Below, piece after piece: positions 17,718 through 26,162 of a stretch of 64,000 nt of DNA (position 1 is the first letter of the stretch; each line of letters begins with the position of its first letter). The position numbers and the translations under genes were made by a program. Location of the stretch: the NCBI RefSeq assembly GCF_013114835.1, contig NZ_JAAVLW010000006.1, positions 121,001-185,000 on the forward strand. Reading direction: 5' to 3'. The notes beneath the pieces were generated by a model, which was not told the origin of the DNA, ran no database searches, and worked only from the letters and a program-made list of their open reading frames with translations. This stretch comes from Bradyrhizobium archetypum. Its GTDB lineage: Bacteria > Pseudomonadota > Alphaproteobacteria > Rhizobiales > Xanthobacteraceae.

Positions 17718-18482
17718 TCAGAATCCGCTGCCGGAAAGGAATTCCTTACGGATCGTGCGGATTATGATCATGATATCCATGCGCAGCGACCATCGCTCGA
17801 TGTAGTGGAGGTCGTAATCGATCCGCGAAACCGCCGGCCCGAACTCGGCCGTGCTTCCCCTGCAGCCGCTGACCTGGGCGAGCCCGGTAATGCCCGGCCG
17901 CGCCGTGTGGCGCTGAAAATAGTAGGGCACAAGATCTTCATAGGGCAGATCGGCCGCCAGCATTCCCGGAACATGCGGCCGTGGCCCGACCAGCGACATG
18001 TCGCCTTTGATCACGTTGATCAGTTGCGGAATCTCGTCGAGGCTGGTCTTGCGGAGAAGTTTTCCGACCCGCGTCACGCGCGCGTCGCCCTGGACGGTCT
18101 GCCTTATGCCGCGGACGTCGCCCGCGTCGTTGCGCATGGTGCGGAACTTGTAGATCTTGAAGCGGCGATTTCGGTAGCCGTAACGGTATTGGAAGAACAG
18201 CACCGGCCCCGGCGAGGTCACCTTTATCGCCACTGCAATCACGATCAGGAGCGGTGCGAAGAACAGCAATGCGATGCTCGCTGCAGCGATGTCGAACACG
18301 CGCTTTGCGATCGACGACGACGGTTCAGTCCGCACGCGCCGGCGCGAACGGCGACGCGCCCGGTACGTTCGATGCGTGCCGCCGCCGGCAAATTCTACAG
18401 GACGGACCGATATCTCCGTTCGCTCTCTTCGAATCGGCGTGACGTTGTTCCGATCGAAGTTGGCTGTCACGATCGAGGCCAT
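17718..18482 (-). CDS. exoY: Exopolysaccharide priming sugar transferase, ExoY family
   Basis: 254 residues from ATG 18482, which has GAGGAG six bases upstream; the frame stays open further upstream to 19028 but without family sequence. One N-terminal membrane helix (about residues 75-100, VFDIAAASIALLFFAPLLIV) anchors a cytoplasmic bacterial sugar transferase domain: SPGPVLFFQYRYG, FKIYKFRTM, TSLDEIPQLINVIKGDMSLVGPRP. It transfers hexose-1-phosphate from a UDP-sugar to undecaprenyl phosphate, the first step of repeat-unit assembly. The N-terminal 75 residues are Arg-rich and variable. First gene of the minus-strand EPS operon. Confidence 0.94.
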   Translation of the reverse strand: MASIVTANFDRNNVTPIRRERTEISVRPVEFAGGGTHRTYRARRRSRRRVRTEPSSSIAKRVFDIAAASIALLFFAPLLIVIAVAIKVTSPGPVLFFQYRYGYRNRRFKIYKFRTMRNDAGDVRGIRQTVQGDARVTRVGKLLRKTSLDEIPQLINVIKGDMSLVGPRPHVPGMLAADLPYEDLVPYYFQRHTARPGITGLAQVSGCRGSTAEFGPAVSRIDYDLHYIERWSLRMDIMIIIRTIRKEFLSGSGF

Positions 18483-19026
18483 GACTCTCCTCTTTGCGGG
18501 AACTGAACTGTGATCGAGCATGTCGCGTGCTCGAATATCGGCGCGCCGATTTCGCATCAGCGAACGTCCGCTTTCGCGGTCGCTAAGACTTTCCAGAATT
18601 TTGAACGAAGTTGGGCGCGAAAGCGAAAATCTCGCGCGCAGCGTCACAACGAAATCTTTACCGTGATTTGTGCGACGCGATATTCCGGTTTGTTCGGAGA
18701 CGCTTAGTCGCGATTTGCCTAGTTGATGAGCTGCGCATGAATCGACGCTGCTATGCATATTCGAGAATCGCGGAACAAAATCCATAGTTCGATTCTCGAT
18801 GTTCGATCGAGCACATGCAGCGTCGCTGCGTGGGCAACAAATGGCGCTCACGTCGTTATTTTGAACGAGATTGTTCATCGAAAGCCAAGCGATCTGTTCG
18901 CAGCCTGGTGCGCAACTGTAATTGAGGCGCGCGAATTGGCTGATGGTCGCCTGGCTTCGAACGAAAACAGAGACGGCAGTGATTCGCGAGCCGTCCGCTT
19001 CGCGGAACATATCCGGGGAGGCGCCC
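18483..19026. other. EPS divergent promoter region
   Basis: A 544-base intergenic stretch visibly richer in A/T than its surroundings, between the exoY operon and the opposite-facing small membrane protein gene. It probably holds the control sites for both EPS transcription units. Apart from the inverted repeat near exoY (separate entry) I see several short near-palindromes built around TTCGA/TCGAA, for example near 18755 and 18790-18815, but no site I can name. I see no additional gene. Confidence 0.5.
18514..18534. promoter_or_regulatory. Inverted repeat upstream of exoY
   Basis: TCGAGCA at 18514-18520 and TGCTCGA at 18528-18534 form perfect 7-base arms around a 7-base spacer, centred about 42 bases upstream of the exoY start codon. 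The symmetry and position suit a dimeric repressor operator or a 5' leader hairpin. The cognate factor is not known. Confidence 0.35.
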
Positions 19027-19170
19027 ATGATGGCCGAACGTGTGGATTGCCGCGCGCTGGTGCAGCACGACAGGTCGCTGTCTCACCGCAAGCTCAGGAA
19101 CCGCATTATCTTCGGGAATGCGATCGCGTGGATTGCGATGATTGTTCTGATCCGTCTGCTGTTTTTCTAG
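19027..19170 (+). CDS. Small single-pass membrane protein beside exoY (47 aa)
   Basis: ATG 19027 has GGGGAG with good spacing, and the frame closes at TAG 19168-19170. The first 27 residues are polar and basic (MAERVDCRALVQHDRSLSHR). Residues about 28-46 form one hydrophobic helix (IIFGNAIAWIAMIVLIRLLF), with the charge pattern of an N-in single-pass protein. I do not recognise a family. It is divergent from exoY and upstream of the phosphatase and export genes. In Sinorhizobium a small inner-membrane protein, ExoX, next to exoY inhibits EPS synthesis post-translationally. A comparable role is possible here but is only an inference from location and topology. Confidence 0.6.
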   Translation: MMAERVDCRALVQHDRSLSHRKLRNRIIFGNAIAWIAMIVLIRLLFF

Positions 19171-19253
19171 ACGTGAAGACCTCGGCGCGTTCCGTCATGG
19201 ATTGAAGGTCATGGATTGACCGCCATGCAGTTCCATGATCGACATTTCAAACC

Positions 19254-19988
19254 ATGCCCCTGATGTCCGCGACAGCTTCGCGCACCGTTGCCGCTTCAGC
19301 GCCGGCCGATACACGCATCTATGCGGTCGGCGACATCCACGGCCGGGCCGATCTGCTGAGCGAAATAACCGCACGCATCGACGACGACATAAGGCGCAGA
19401 CCGATCGCGCATGCGGTCGAGATCTATCTCGGCGACTACATCGATCGCGGACCGCATTCCAAAACGGTGCTTGATCTGCTCGCAGCCCGGCTCGTCGCCA
19501 ACCGCGCAGTGTGTCTTCGCGGCAACCACGAAGCCGTGATGGAAGGGTTCCTGCGAGATCCAACGATCCTGCCGTACTGGCTTCAATTGGGCGGCTTGCA
19601 GACGCTTGCATCTTACGGCGTCGAGCTGCACGACGAAAACGAAACAGCCTTCAGCTTGCACCGTCGCTTTGTTAACGCGTTTCCACGTGCACACGAATTG
19701 GTCATGCAGTGCTTGCGCGATCACTTCTGTTGTGGCGATTTCTTGTTCGTGCACGCCGGCATCCGTCCGAACATTCCGATCGAGCATCAGGATGTAAACG
19801 ACCTGATCTGGATTCGGAGCGAGTTTCTCGACTCCACGCGGAAGCACGAGCGCTTCATCGTGCACGGTCATACGCCGGTGCCGCACCCGGATATCCGCCC
19901 CAACCGAATCAACATCGACACATGTGCCTGGCGTACGGGAACCTTAACCTGCATTGCGATCGAAGGATCGACCATCCTCTTCTTGTGA
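19254..19988 (+). CDS. PPP-family metallophosphoesterase (serine/threonine protein phosphatase type)
   Basis: 244 residues. The three phosphoesterase blocks are complete: GDIHGRADLL (about residue 29), GDYIDRGPHS (about 62) and RGNHEAVMEG (about 92), with later metal-ligand His in FVHAGIRP and VHGHTPVPHPD. This is the layout of bacterial PrpA/lambda-type phosphatases that use two metal ions. It is soluble, with no signal peptide. It lies at the head of the plus-strand EPS unit, 147 bases before the export gene, and the same unit encodes an ExoP-type tyrosine kinase. A regulatory phosphatase of EPS synthesis is plausible. Hydrolysis of a nucleotide or lipid-linked phosphate cannot be excluded. 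Confidence 0.9.
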   Translation: MPLMSATASRTVAASAPADTRIYAVGDIHGRADLLSEITARIDDDIRRRPIAHAVEIYLGDYIDRGPHSKTVLDLLAARLVANRAVCLRGNHEAVMEGFLRDPTILPYWLQLGGLQTLASYGVELHDENETAFSLHRRFVNAFPRAHELVMQCLRDHFCCGDFLFVHAGIRPNIPIEHQDVNDLIWIRSEFLDSTRKHERFIVHGHTPVPHPDIRPNRINIDTCAWRTGTLTCIAIEGSTILFL

Positions 19989-20135
19989 TGTCTGCACATT
20001 CTTGTGATCTCTGTGGGACCGTGATGTCGCACGATACGATTCACCAAATCGAACGGAACTCTCGCCTTCACATTCTTTCGCCTTGTTTGCTTCCATAACA
20101 TCAGCGGCTGTACGTGCACTCATGGAGATGCAGCC

Positions 20136-20729
20136 ATGCAGCAACGGTCGTCCAGCGCCGGCCTGACGCTTCCCCTTCTTCTCGTCGTCCTTGTAGTCGC
20201 CGGCATCAATGCCGGATTTTCGATGCGCGCTTCGGCGCAAACGCCGCCCTCCGCCTCGTCATCGTCGGCGGAGAGCTACATCCTCGGCCCCAACGACAGA
20301 ATCAGGCTGAAGGTCTACGGTGAACCCGACATCACCGGCGAGTATGAAGTCAGCAATAGCGGCCAAGTTTCGATTCCGCTCGCAGGCCATATCAAGGCTG
20401 CCGGCACGACGACGCGGCAGCTTGAAAAATCGATCGCATCCGCGCTCGCAAAGGGCATCGTGCGCGACCCGCGCGTCAACGTCGAGATCGCGCAGTACCG
20501 CCCGTACTACATTCTTGGCGAAGTCAAGAAGAGCGGTGAATATCCGTATCGCCACGGCTTGACGGTGCTGGATGCAGTCGCGAGCGCCGGTGGCTTCACG
20601 TACCGCGCCAATGAAAACAAAGTCTTTTTGCGCCGGGCTGGCGCCGGCGTGGAAGAGACCTATCCTCTCGATGCTCCCGTTCCGGTTTATCCGGGCGACA
20701 ACATTCGGATTCCGGAGCGCTACTTCTAG
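20136..20729 (+). CDS. Polysaccharide export protein (Wza/ExoF family)
   Basis: 197 residues from ATG 20136, with GGAG at suitable spacing. An N-terminal hydrophobic signal (about 10-27) ends at ASAQ; no lipobox Cys is seen. Residues about 45-125 are a Poly_export domain (ILGPNDRIRLKVYGEPDITG), and an SLBB segment follows (YYILGEVKKSGEYPYRHGLT, about 128-147). It forms or gates the outer-membrane exit for the polymer. It is shorter than E. coli Wza (about 360 residues) and lacks the C-terminal amphipathic pore helix. The separate beta-barrel protein downstream may supply the outer-membrane pore. Confidence 0.93.
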   Translation: MQQRSSSAGLTLPLLLVVLVVAGINAGFSMRASAQTPPSASSSSAESYILGPNDRIRLKVYGEPDITGEYEVSNSGQVSIPLAGHIKAAGTTTRQLEKSIASALAKGIVRDPRVNVEIAQYRPYYILGEVKKSGEYPYRHGLTVLDAVASAGGFTYRANENKVFLRRAGAGVEETYPLDAPVPVYPGDNIRIPERYF

Positions 20730-21024
20730 CAACCCATGGAACTGCGGATGAGGTGAATGGCGCTCGCGAGCGGACGACGGCGTTTGTGTTGCGCCGTCGT
20801 CACAGCGTTTCGCGAATGCGAAAAATTTTGCAGCGCGGGGAAACTTTTCCGGCAAGGCGCGTTGCAGGCGTGCGCATCACTTCAATCTCAAAACTCAAAA
20901 ACCTTGCGCCCGCGTACCGAGTATGAGGCCTGCCTTTCTTATGCGCAGTCGACGATCATTTTCTGAGCGATGGGCTTCGCCCGTTAAGTGTTCGCCGCCT
21001 TCGCGCTCCCGCAAGGGATGGGTT

Positions 21025-22452
21025 ATGGGATTCGAGTGTGAAATTGCATCGCCGAATGCGTCCGACGGAAACGAAGAAAGATTCCGTTTGGTATGCGTGC
21101 TCGGTCGATGCCGCTTCAGCCTCTTGCCCGCGCCGGCGGCGGCGATCCTGCTGGGTCTTGGATCGGCTGCGAGCGCCCAAGCCATTCCGTGGACCAGCGG
21201 AGAATTCGCCTCGCCATGGAATGCGCAGAAAATCTTCGAGCCGTCATCGCTGCCGGACCGGACCGATCCCGATAACCCCGAAGAGATTCCGCCAGAGGAC
21301 ATGCCGGTGAAAAAGCGACAACAGCCCGGCTACGAACCGATCGGCATTCGCTCCGGTTCCTGGATGTTCAACCCATCGCTGACCGCCGGCACGTTTTACG
21401 ACAGCAACGTCTTTGCGTCGAACACCACGCAGCGTTCCGACATCGCGGCGGTGATCGAACCGACGCTTCGCGCGCACTCATTGTGGGGCCGACACGGTCT
21501 GGATCTGAAACTGGATGCACAGTCGACGGTCTATAACCAGAATTCGAGCCTGGACCAGACCAATGCCAGCCTGAAGGGCAATGGCTGGATCGATATTACA
21601 AAAGACACGATGCTGTTGGGCAGCTTTCAGATCGCGCATCTGAACGAAGGCGTCGGCTCGCTCAATTCGCCCAGCAACGCCATATCGCCGACGCCCTACA
21701 ATCTGATGTCCGGCGACGTCACGCTGCGCAAGGAATTCAACCGGCTGACGACATCGGTCGGGTTCCGCTCCGATTCCTACGACTTCGGATCGACGCGCGC
21801 GCAGGACAGCAGCGTCATCAACCAGGACGCCCGCGACGGACAGATCTACTCGCTTCATAGCCGGATCGATTACGCGATCTCCTCCACGCTCGGCTGGTTC
21901 GGCGGCGTCGAAGGCAATCAGCGCGACATCAGGGGGACACCGGGTCACACCCTGGACTCGCAAGGCTATCGCGCGCTGTCCGGCATCACCATCGGCTTGA
22001 GCAATCTCATCACCGGCGAATTTGGCGCAGGTTACGTCCAGCAGCGTTTCGACGATCCCTCGATCGGCATGATCGAAGGTCCTTCCTATCGCGCGCGGCT
22101 GACATGGCGGCCCACGCGCCTGCTCGACGTGCATTTCAATGCCGAACAGCTCGTCACGCAGACGTCCGACACCAGCGCCACCGGCGTGCTCGCCAACGCG
22201 GTGCAGCTTGGCATGGACTACGAATTGCGCCGCAACGTCATCTTGTCGCTTGCAGGCGGATACGAGAACGACCGGTTCTTCGGTCAGTTCCGCAAGGATC
22301 ACGTGCTCACGTCCGATACGCGTGTCAAATATCTGGTCAATCGCTTCGGCGCCGTCTCCGCCTATTACCGCTACACCAAGCGCGACAGCGATGTTCCGGT
22401 CTTCAGCTTCGACAAGCACCTGGTAGGAATGAATGTTACAGCGCAATTCTGA
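21025..22452 (+). CDS. Outer-membrane beta-barrel protein of the EPS export machinery
   Basis: 475 residues from ATG 21025, with AAGGGA six bases upstream. A signal-peptide-like segment lies at about residues 28-50 (LLPAPAAAILLGLGSAASAQA), preceded by an unusually long polar N-terminus, so the true start could be later. The remainder is a run of alternating amphipathic strands with many Tyr/Asn/Ser turns (SLTAGTFYDSNVF, RLTTSVGFRSDSYDFG, AVSAYYRYTKRDSD) and ends in Phe (MNVTAQF), the classic final barrel strand. This matches the outer_BBP/EpsL-like barrels that accompany Wzc/Wza-like EPS systems. It overlaps the ExoP gene by 20 bases, so translation is probably coupled. Confidence 0.88.
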   Translation: MGFECEIASPNASDGNEERFRLVCVLGRCRFSLLPAPAAAILLGLGSAASAQAIPWTSGEFASPWNAQKIFEPSSLPDRTDPDNPEEIPPEDMPVKKRQQPGYEPIGIRSGSWMFNPSLTAGTFYDSNVFASNTTQRSDIAAVIEPTLRAHSLWGRHGLDLKLDAQSTVYNQNSSLDQTNASLKGNGWIDITKDTMLLGSFQIAHLNEGVGSLNSPSNAISPTPYNLMSGDVTLRKEFNRLTTSVGFRSDSYDFGSTRAQDSSVINQDARDGQIYSLHSRIDYAISSTLGWFGGVEGNQRDIRGTPGHTLDSQGYRALSGITIGLSNLITGEFGAGYVQQRFDDPSIGMIEGPSYRARLTWRPTRLLDVHFNAEQLVTQTSDTSATGVLANAVQLGMDYELRRNVILSLAGGYENDRFFGQFRKDHVLTSDTRVKYLVNRFGAVSAYYRYTKRDSDVPVFSFDKHLVGMNVTAQF

Positions 22453-24745
22453 CCTGCCCTATGTGATCCCTGACGAGCCGGTCGCCCGCCCCGCGGAAGG
22501 CTGGCAGTATCCGACCGTCGATTTGCGCGAGATGGGCCGCATCCTGCGCCGCCGCTACAGGCTGGTGGTGCTGCCGACCATCGCCCTGCTTACGCTGGCG
22601 CTGACCTATGTGCTGCTCGCCACCACTTTATATACCGCGACCTCGACCGTGCTGGTCGACCCGCGCCGCGCCAATGTCGTCGAAACCAACCAGTCCGTGC
22701 TGTCGAACTTCGGCACGGATGATGCGACGATCGAAAGCCAGACCCTGCTGATCCAGTCGGTCGCGATCCTGATGCGCGTCGTCGGCAAACTGAAGCTGAC
22801 GGAAGACGAGGAGTTCACGCCGAAGCCCGGCCTCCTCGATCCGATCAAGGCACTGTTCCGCAGCAGCGGACCGAGCGGCGGTGCCAGCCCCGAGGAGGCC
22901 GCCAAGTCGCGGTCGGTCGAGATCCTTCAGAAGCGCATGAAGGTGACGCGGCAGGGCACCACCTTCCTGGTCGACATTGCCGTCAGTTCGGAATCGCCGC
23001 AGAAGGCCGCCACCATCGCCAACGCGATTGCCGACGCGTATTTCGACGAGCAGGTGCGCGCCAAATACGACGCGACGCGCATCGCGGCGAACTGGCTCAA
23101 CGGCCAGATCGAGGATTTGAAGTCGAAAGTCGTAGCTTCGGAAAAAGCGGTCGAGGACTTTCGTTCTGCCAACAATCTGGTGGTGTCGCAGGGCGTCACG
23201 CTCAACGACCAGCAGATCACCGATCTCAACGGCAAGCTGATCGCCGCGCGCGCGCAAACGGCAGAGGCCCGGGCGAAATATGAGCAGATCCAGGACATCG
23301 CGAAATCCGGTGGCGATCCCGGCGGCATCAACGCGGCCATCTCCTCGGAAATGATCACCAAGCTGCGCACACAATATGCCGACATCGCCAAGAACGAGGC
23401 GGACCTGTCGAGCAAATATGGCGCACGTCACCCTGCCGTCGCCAACGTCCGGGCGCAGCGCCGCGATACCCAGAAGCTGATCAACGAGGAAATCCGGCGA
23501 ATACTGGAAAGTACCAAGCACGACTACGACGTCGCACGCTCCCGCGAGACCTCGCTGCAGCAAAGCCTCGACCAGTTGCAAGGCGTATCGACTTCTTCCG
23601 GCCAGGCGCAGGTGCGCTTGCGCGAACTGCAACGCGAGGCCGAGGCCAACCGCACGCAGTATGAATCGTATCTGGCGCGCTCCAAGGAAACGACGGCGCA
23701 AGAGAGCCTGGAAATGCCGGATTCCCGGATCGTCACCAAGGCAAGCGTTCCGATCAAGCCATCATCGCCCAAGACCATGCTGATCCTGGGCCTTGCCGTG
23801 ATGCTCGGTCTCGGTGCGGGCAGCGTGCTGGCGTTCCTTACCGACTATCTCGACGGCCGCATCAAGACGCTCGAACAGGCCGAAGCCATTTCGGGCGTCC
23901 CGGCGCTTGCCGCGGTGCCGTTGATCGGCGCGCGTGAGCTCGCCGGTCTCGCCCGGCGTGGACGCAAGGAACTCGGCCGCTATGATCCGAAGACCATGAA
24001 GCTGCTGCCCGCGCCGCTGCAGCCGCCGTTGACGCGCTATGCGATCGACGAACCCGGCACATTCTTCGCGGAGGCGATCCGCGCCGTTCGTCTCGCGCTG
24101 CAGCGGACGATGCGGTCACAGCCGGTGAAGGTCGTACAGGTCACCTCTGCGCTCGACAGCGAGGGCAAAACCACGCTCGCCATCAACCTGGCGCAGTCGC
24201 TGGCGACGCTCGGCATCCGGACGCTTCTCATCGACGGCGACCTCCGCAACCCGCAAGTAACCCGCGCGCTCTGTCCGCGGGCCGATGCCGGGCTCCTTGA
24301 GGTCGCGATCGGGCAGACCTCGCCGGAACACGCCATCCTGGTGGATCGCAGCACCGGACTTTCAATTCTGCCGTCGACGCCGATCAAGGAAGTCGAATTC
24401 ATCACTGAGCTGATGTTCTCCGACCGGATCGTCGATGTTCTCGATCACTTCCGTCATCGCTACGAATTGATCGTGATCGACTCGCCGCCGCTGGTGCCCC
24501 TGGTCGATGGCCGGGCGCTCGCTGAACTCGCCGATCGCATCATCATGGCGCTGGCCTGGGACCAGACCCCTGGCGAGGTGCTGTCCCACGCCATGAACCT
24601 GTTGTCCCCGGTGAGCGACCGGATCATGGGGACCGTATTGACCCGCGTCGATCTCAGCCGCCTGCAGTTCTATGACTATTACCGCAGCTCGGCCTATCTC
24701 AAGCCCTACGGCGCCGCCAGTCTTCACGCGGGGGCAGCGCGGTGA
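22433..24745 (+). CDS. exoP: Polysaccharide co-polymerase / BY-type tyrosine autokinase (ExoP/Wzc family)
   Basis: 770 residues. Wzz-type chain-length domain with TM1 about 44-66, a periplasmic coiled-coil region about 200-420 (with the GNVR-like motif in RLRELQREAEANRTQYESYL) and TM2 about 447-470. The cytoplasmic kinase domain has a Walker A-like SALDSEGKTT (572-581), Walker A' LLIDGDLR (598-605) and Walker B VIDSPP (682-687). The C-terminus carries a tyrosine cluster (Tyr747, 749, 750, 755, 759), the usual autophosphorylation tail. It controls polymer length and couples Wzy to the export channel through phosphorylation cycles. It is adjacent to a phosphatase gene in the same unit. The next gene starts four bases before its end. 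Confidence 0.96.
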   Translation: MLQRNSDLPYVIPDEPVARPAEGWQYPTVDLREMGRILRRRYRLVVLPTIALLTLALTYVLLATTLYTATSTVLVDPRRANVVETNQSVLSNFGTDDATIESQTLLIQSVAILMRVVGKLKLTEDEEFTPKPGLLDPIKALFRSSGPSGGASPEEAAKSRSVEILQKRMKVTRQGTTFLVDIAVSSESPQKAATIANAIADAYFDEQVRAKYDATRIAANWLNGQIEDLKSKVVASEKAVEDFRSANNLVVSQGVTLNDQQITDLNGKLIAARAQTAEARAKYEQIQDIAKSGGDPGGINAAISSEMITKLRTQYADIAKNEADLSSKYGARHPAVANVRAQRRDTQKLINEEIRRILESTKHDYDVARSRETSLQQSLDQLQGVSTSSGQAQVRLRELQREAEANRTQYESYLARSKETTAQESLEMPDSRIVTKASVPIKPSSPKTMLILGLAVMLGLGAGSVLAFLTDYLDGRIKTLEQAEAISGVPALAAVPLIGARELAGLARRGRKELGRYDPKTMKLLPAPLQPPLTRYAIDEPGTFFAEAIRAVRLALQRTMRSQPVKVVQVTSALDSEGKTTLAINLAQSLATLGIRTLLIDGDLRNPQVTRALCPRADAGLLEVAIGQTSPEHAILVDRSTGLSILPSTPIKEVEFITELMFSDRIVDVLDHFRHRYELIVIDSPPLVPLVDGRALAELADRIIMALAWDQTPGEVLSHAMNLLSPVSDRIMGTVLTRVDLSRLQFYDYYRSSAYLKPYGAASLHAGAAR

Positions 24746-26142
24746 GAGCGCGCGGACCGCTGAACGGATCGGCCGGCGTCGCACGCGTGCATGCTCGCCA
24801 ACCTGCATCAGCGGCACTGCGCACGGCTTCCCATGCCCATGGACGCATTGCAAATGCCGACGCGTTCATCCAGCAGATCGCGGCCGGCCTGATGCTGCTG
24901 GCCGTCACTGCGACGTTCACGCTCTCTTCCTCGGTTCTGACCAACTGGAAAATCCATTACCTGACGGCCGGGGGCAACTTCTATGAAAAGCTGCACCCGG
25001 CAACCTATTTCACCCTGCTGGCATTCTCTCTGCTGTTGCTGCGCAGCCGTGGCCCGATCGGCGAGATCAATCGGATGTTTTCCGAATCGAAGCTGCTGCT
25101 GGCGTATCTGCTCTGCTGGCTGTTTCTCTTGATTCAGGTGATCGTGCTCGAACGCCCGTTCACGGTGATCATCGATACCTTTCTGCTGCCGATCCTGATC
25201 GCAATGGTGATGTGGCAACTACCGGCCGGACAAAAACGCCCGCTGGTCTGGGCCATTCACCTGACGATCCTCGTGAATGTCGTGCTCGGCTACTATGAGT
25301 ATTTCTCCGGCCATCGGCTGATCCCGCTGACGCTCGGCGACGTCGTGGTGGTGGGAGAATGGCGTTCCGCGGCGCTGCTCGGCCACCCGCTCACGGCATC
25401 CGGCATCGTGGGCGCCTATGTACTCGCGCTGGTGCTTCGTCCGGCGATCTGCCCGCCGCTCCTGGTGCGGTTACCGCTGATCGCGTTCTGCCTGGCGTCG
25501 CTGATGGCCTTTGGCGGCCGAACCTCGCTGGTCACGGTGCTGGCGGTGATCGGGCTGGTCGGTGGCTTTGAGGCAATCCGCTTGATGCGGGGAAAGCGAA
25601 TGCCGCTTCCTGCGGCCATTCTCGCCATCTGCGTGCTGTTTGCTGCAGGCGCCATCGTGTTCGCCGCGCTCGACCTCGGCATCTTCGACAAGATGCTGCT
25701 GCGCTTCTCCTCGGACAAGGGCAGCGCGCTGGCACGCTTCGCCACCTTCAACCTGCTCTCGCATTTCGAGTGGAACGAACTGATCCTCGGCCCCAATCCG
25801 GTGCGGGTGAACGCGCTGCAGTCGCAGCTCGGTCTCAACTACGGCATCGAGAACTTCTGGATTTCCTCCATCGTCCAGTTTGGCCTCATCCACACCCTCC
25901 TGCTGATGGCCGGCCTGGTCTGCTTCTTCATCGAGTTGCAGCGCCGTTCGAGCCCCGCGGTATGGGCCATTGTTCTGCTGATCGTCATCATCGCCGCCAG
26001 TTCGGTGAGCTTCTCGTCGAAGAACATTCAGCTTGCGCAATTCGTGATCCTCATCTCGGCCTTGCTGCCGCGTGAGCAGCGGCGCGTTGCCCCAGCGGTG
26101 CAAGTTCGCGCGCCTGTCAGCTACCGGTCCGTTCCGGCATAA
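24742..26142 (+). CDS. O-antigen ligase/polymerase-like membrane protein (Wzy/VpsF-like)
   Basis: 466 residues from GTG 24742, in a GTGA overlap with the exoP stop. After a polar, Arg-rich N-terminus of about 50 residues there are roughly ten to twelve hydrophobic helices and a large loop between about residues 310 and 370, the topology of Wzy-type polymerases. The segment MAFGGRTSLVTVLAVIG resembles the conserved GGR-T loop of this superfamily. It would polymerise undecaprenyl-linked repeat units in the periplasm. Position between exoP and the glycosyltransferases supports a polymerase rather than an LPS ligase. Confidence 0.85.
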   Translation: MRARGPLNGSAGVARVHARQPASAALRTASHAHGRIANADAFIQQIAAGLMLLAVTATFTLSSSVLTNWKIHYLTAGGNFYEKLHPATYFTLLAFSLLLLRSRGPIGEINRMFSESKLLLAYLLCWLFLLIQVIVLERPFTVIIDTFLLPILIAMVMWQLPAGQKRPLVWAIHLTILVNVVLGYYEYFSGHRLIPLTLGDVVVVGEWRSAALLGHPLTASGIVGAYVLALVLRPAICPPLLVRLPLIAFCLASLMAFGGRTSLVTVLAVIGLVGGFEAIRLMRGKRMPLPAAILAICVLFAAGAIVFAALDLGIFDKMLLRFSSDKGSALARFATFNLLSHFEWNELILGPNPVRVNALQSQLGLNYGIENFWISSIVQFGLIHTLLLMAGLVCFFIELQRRSSPAVWAIVLLIVIIAASSVSFSSKNIQLAQFVILISALLPREQRRVAPAVQVRAPVSYRSVPA

Positions 26143-26162
26143 CTTCCAGGATTCTCCTTCGC

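Noticed and set aside
18483..19028. An N-terminal extension of the ExoY-like gene up to a start at 19028
   Set aside because: The extension has no family similarity and many Ser/Arg/Asn codons from the A/T-rich region, while ATG 18482 has a strong GAGGAG.
20757..20966. A 69-codon open frame between the export protein and the barrel protein
   Set aside because: No convincing ribosome-binding site, Cys/Ser/Arg-rich chance composition, no family motif.
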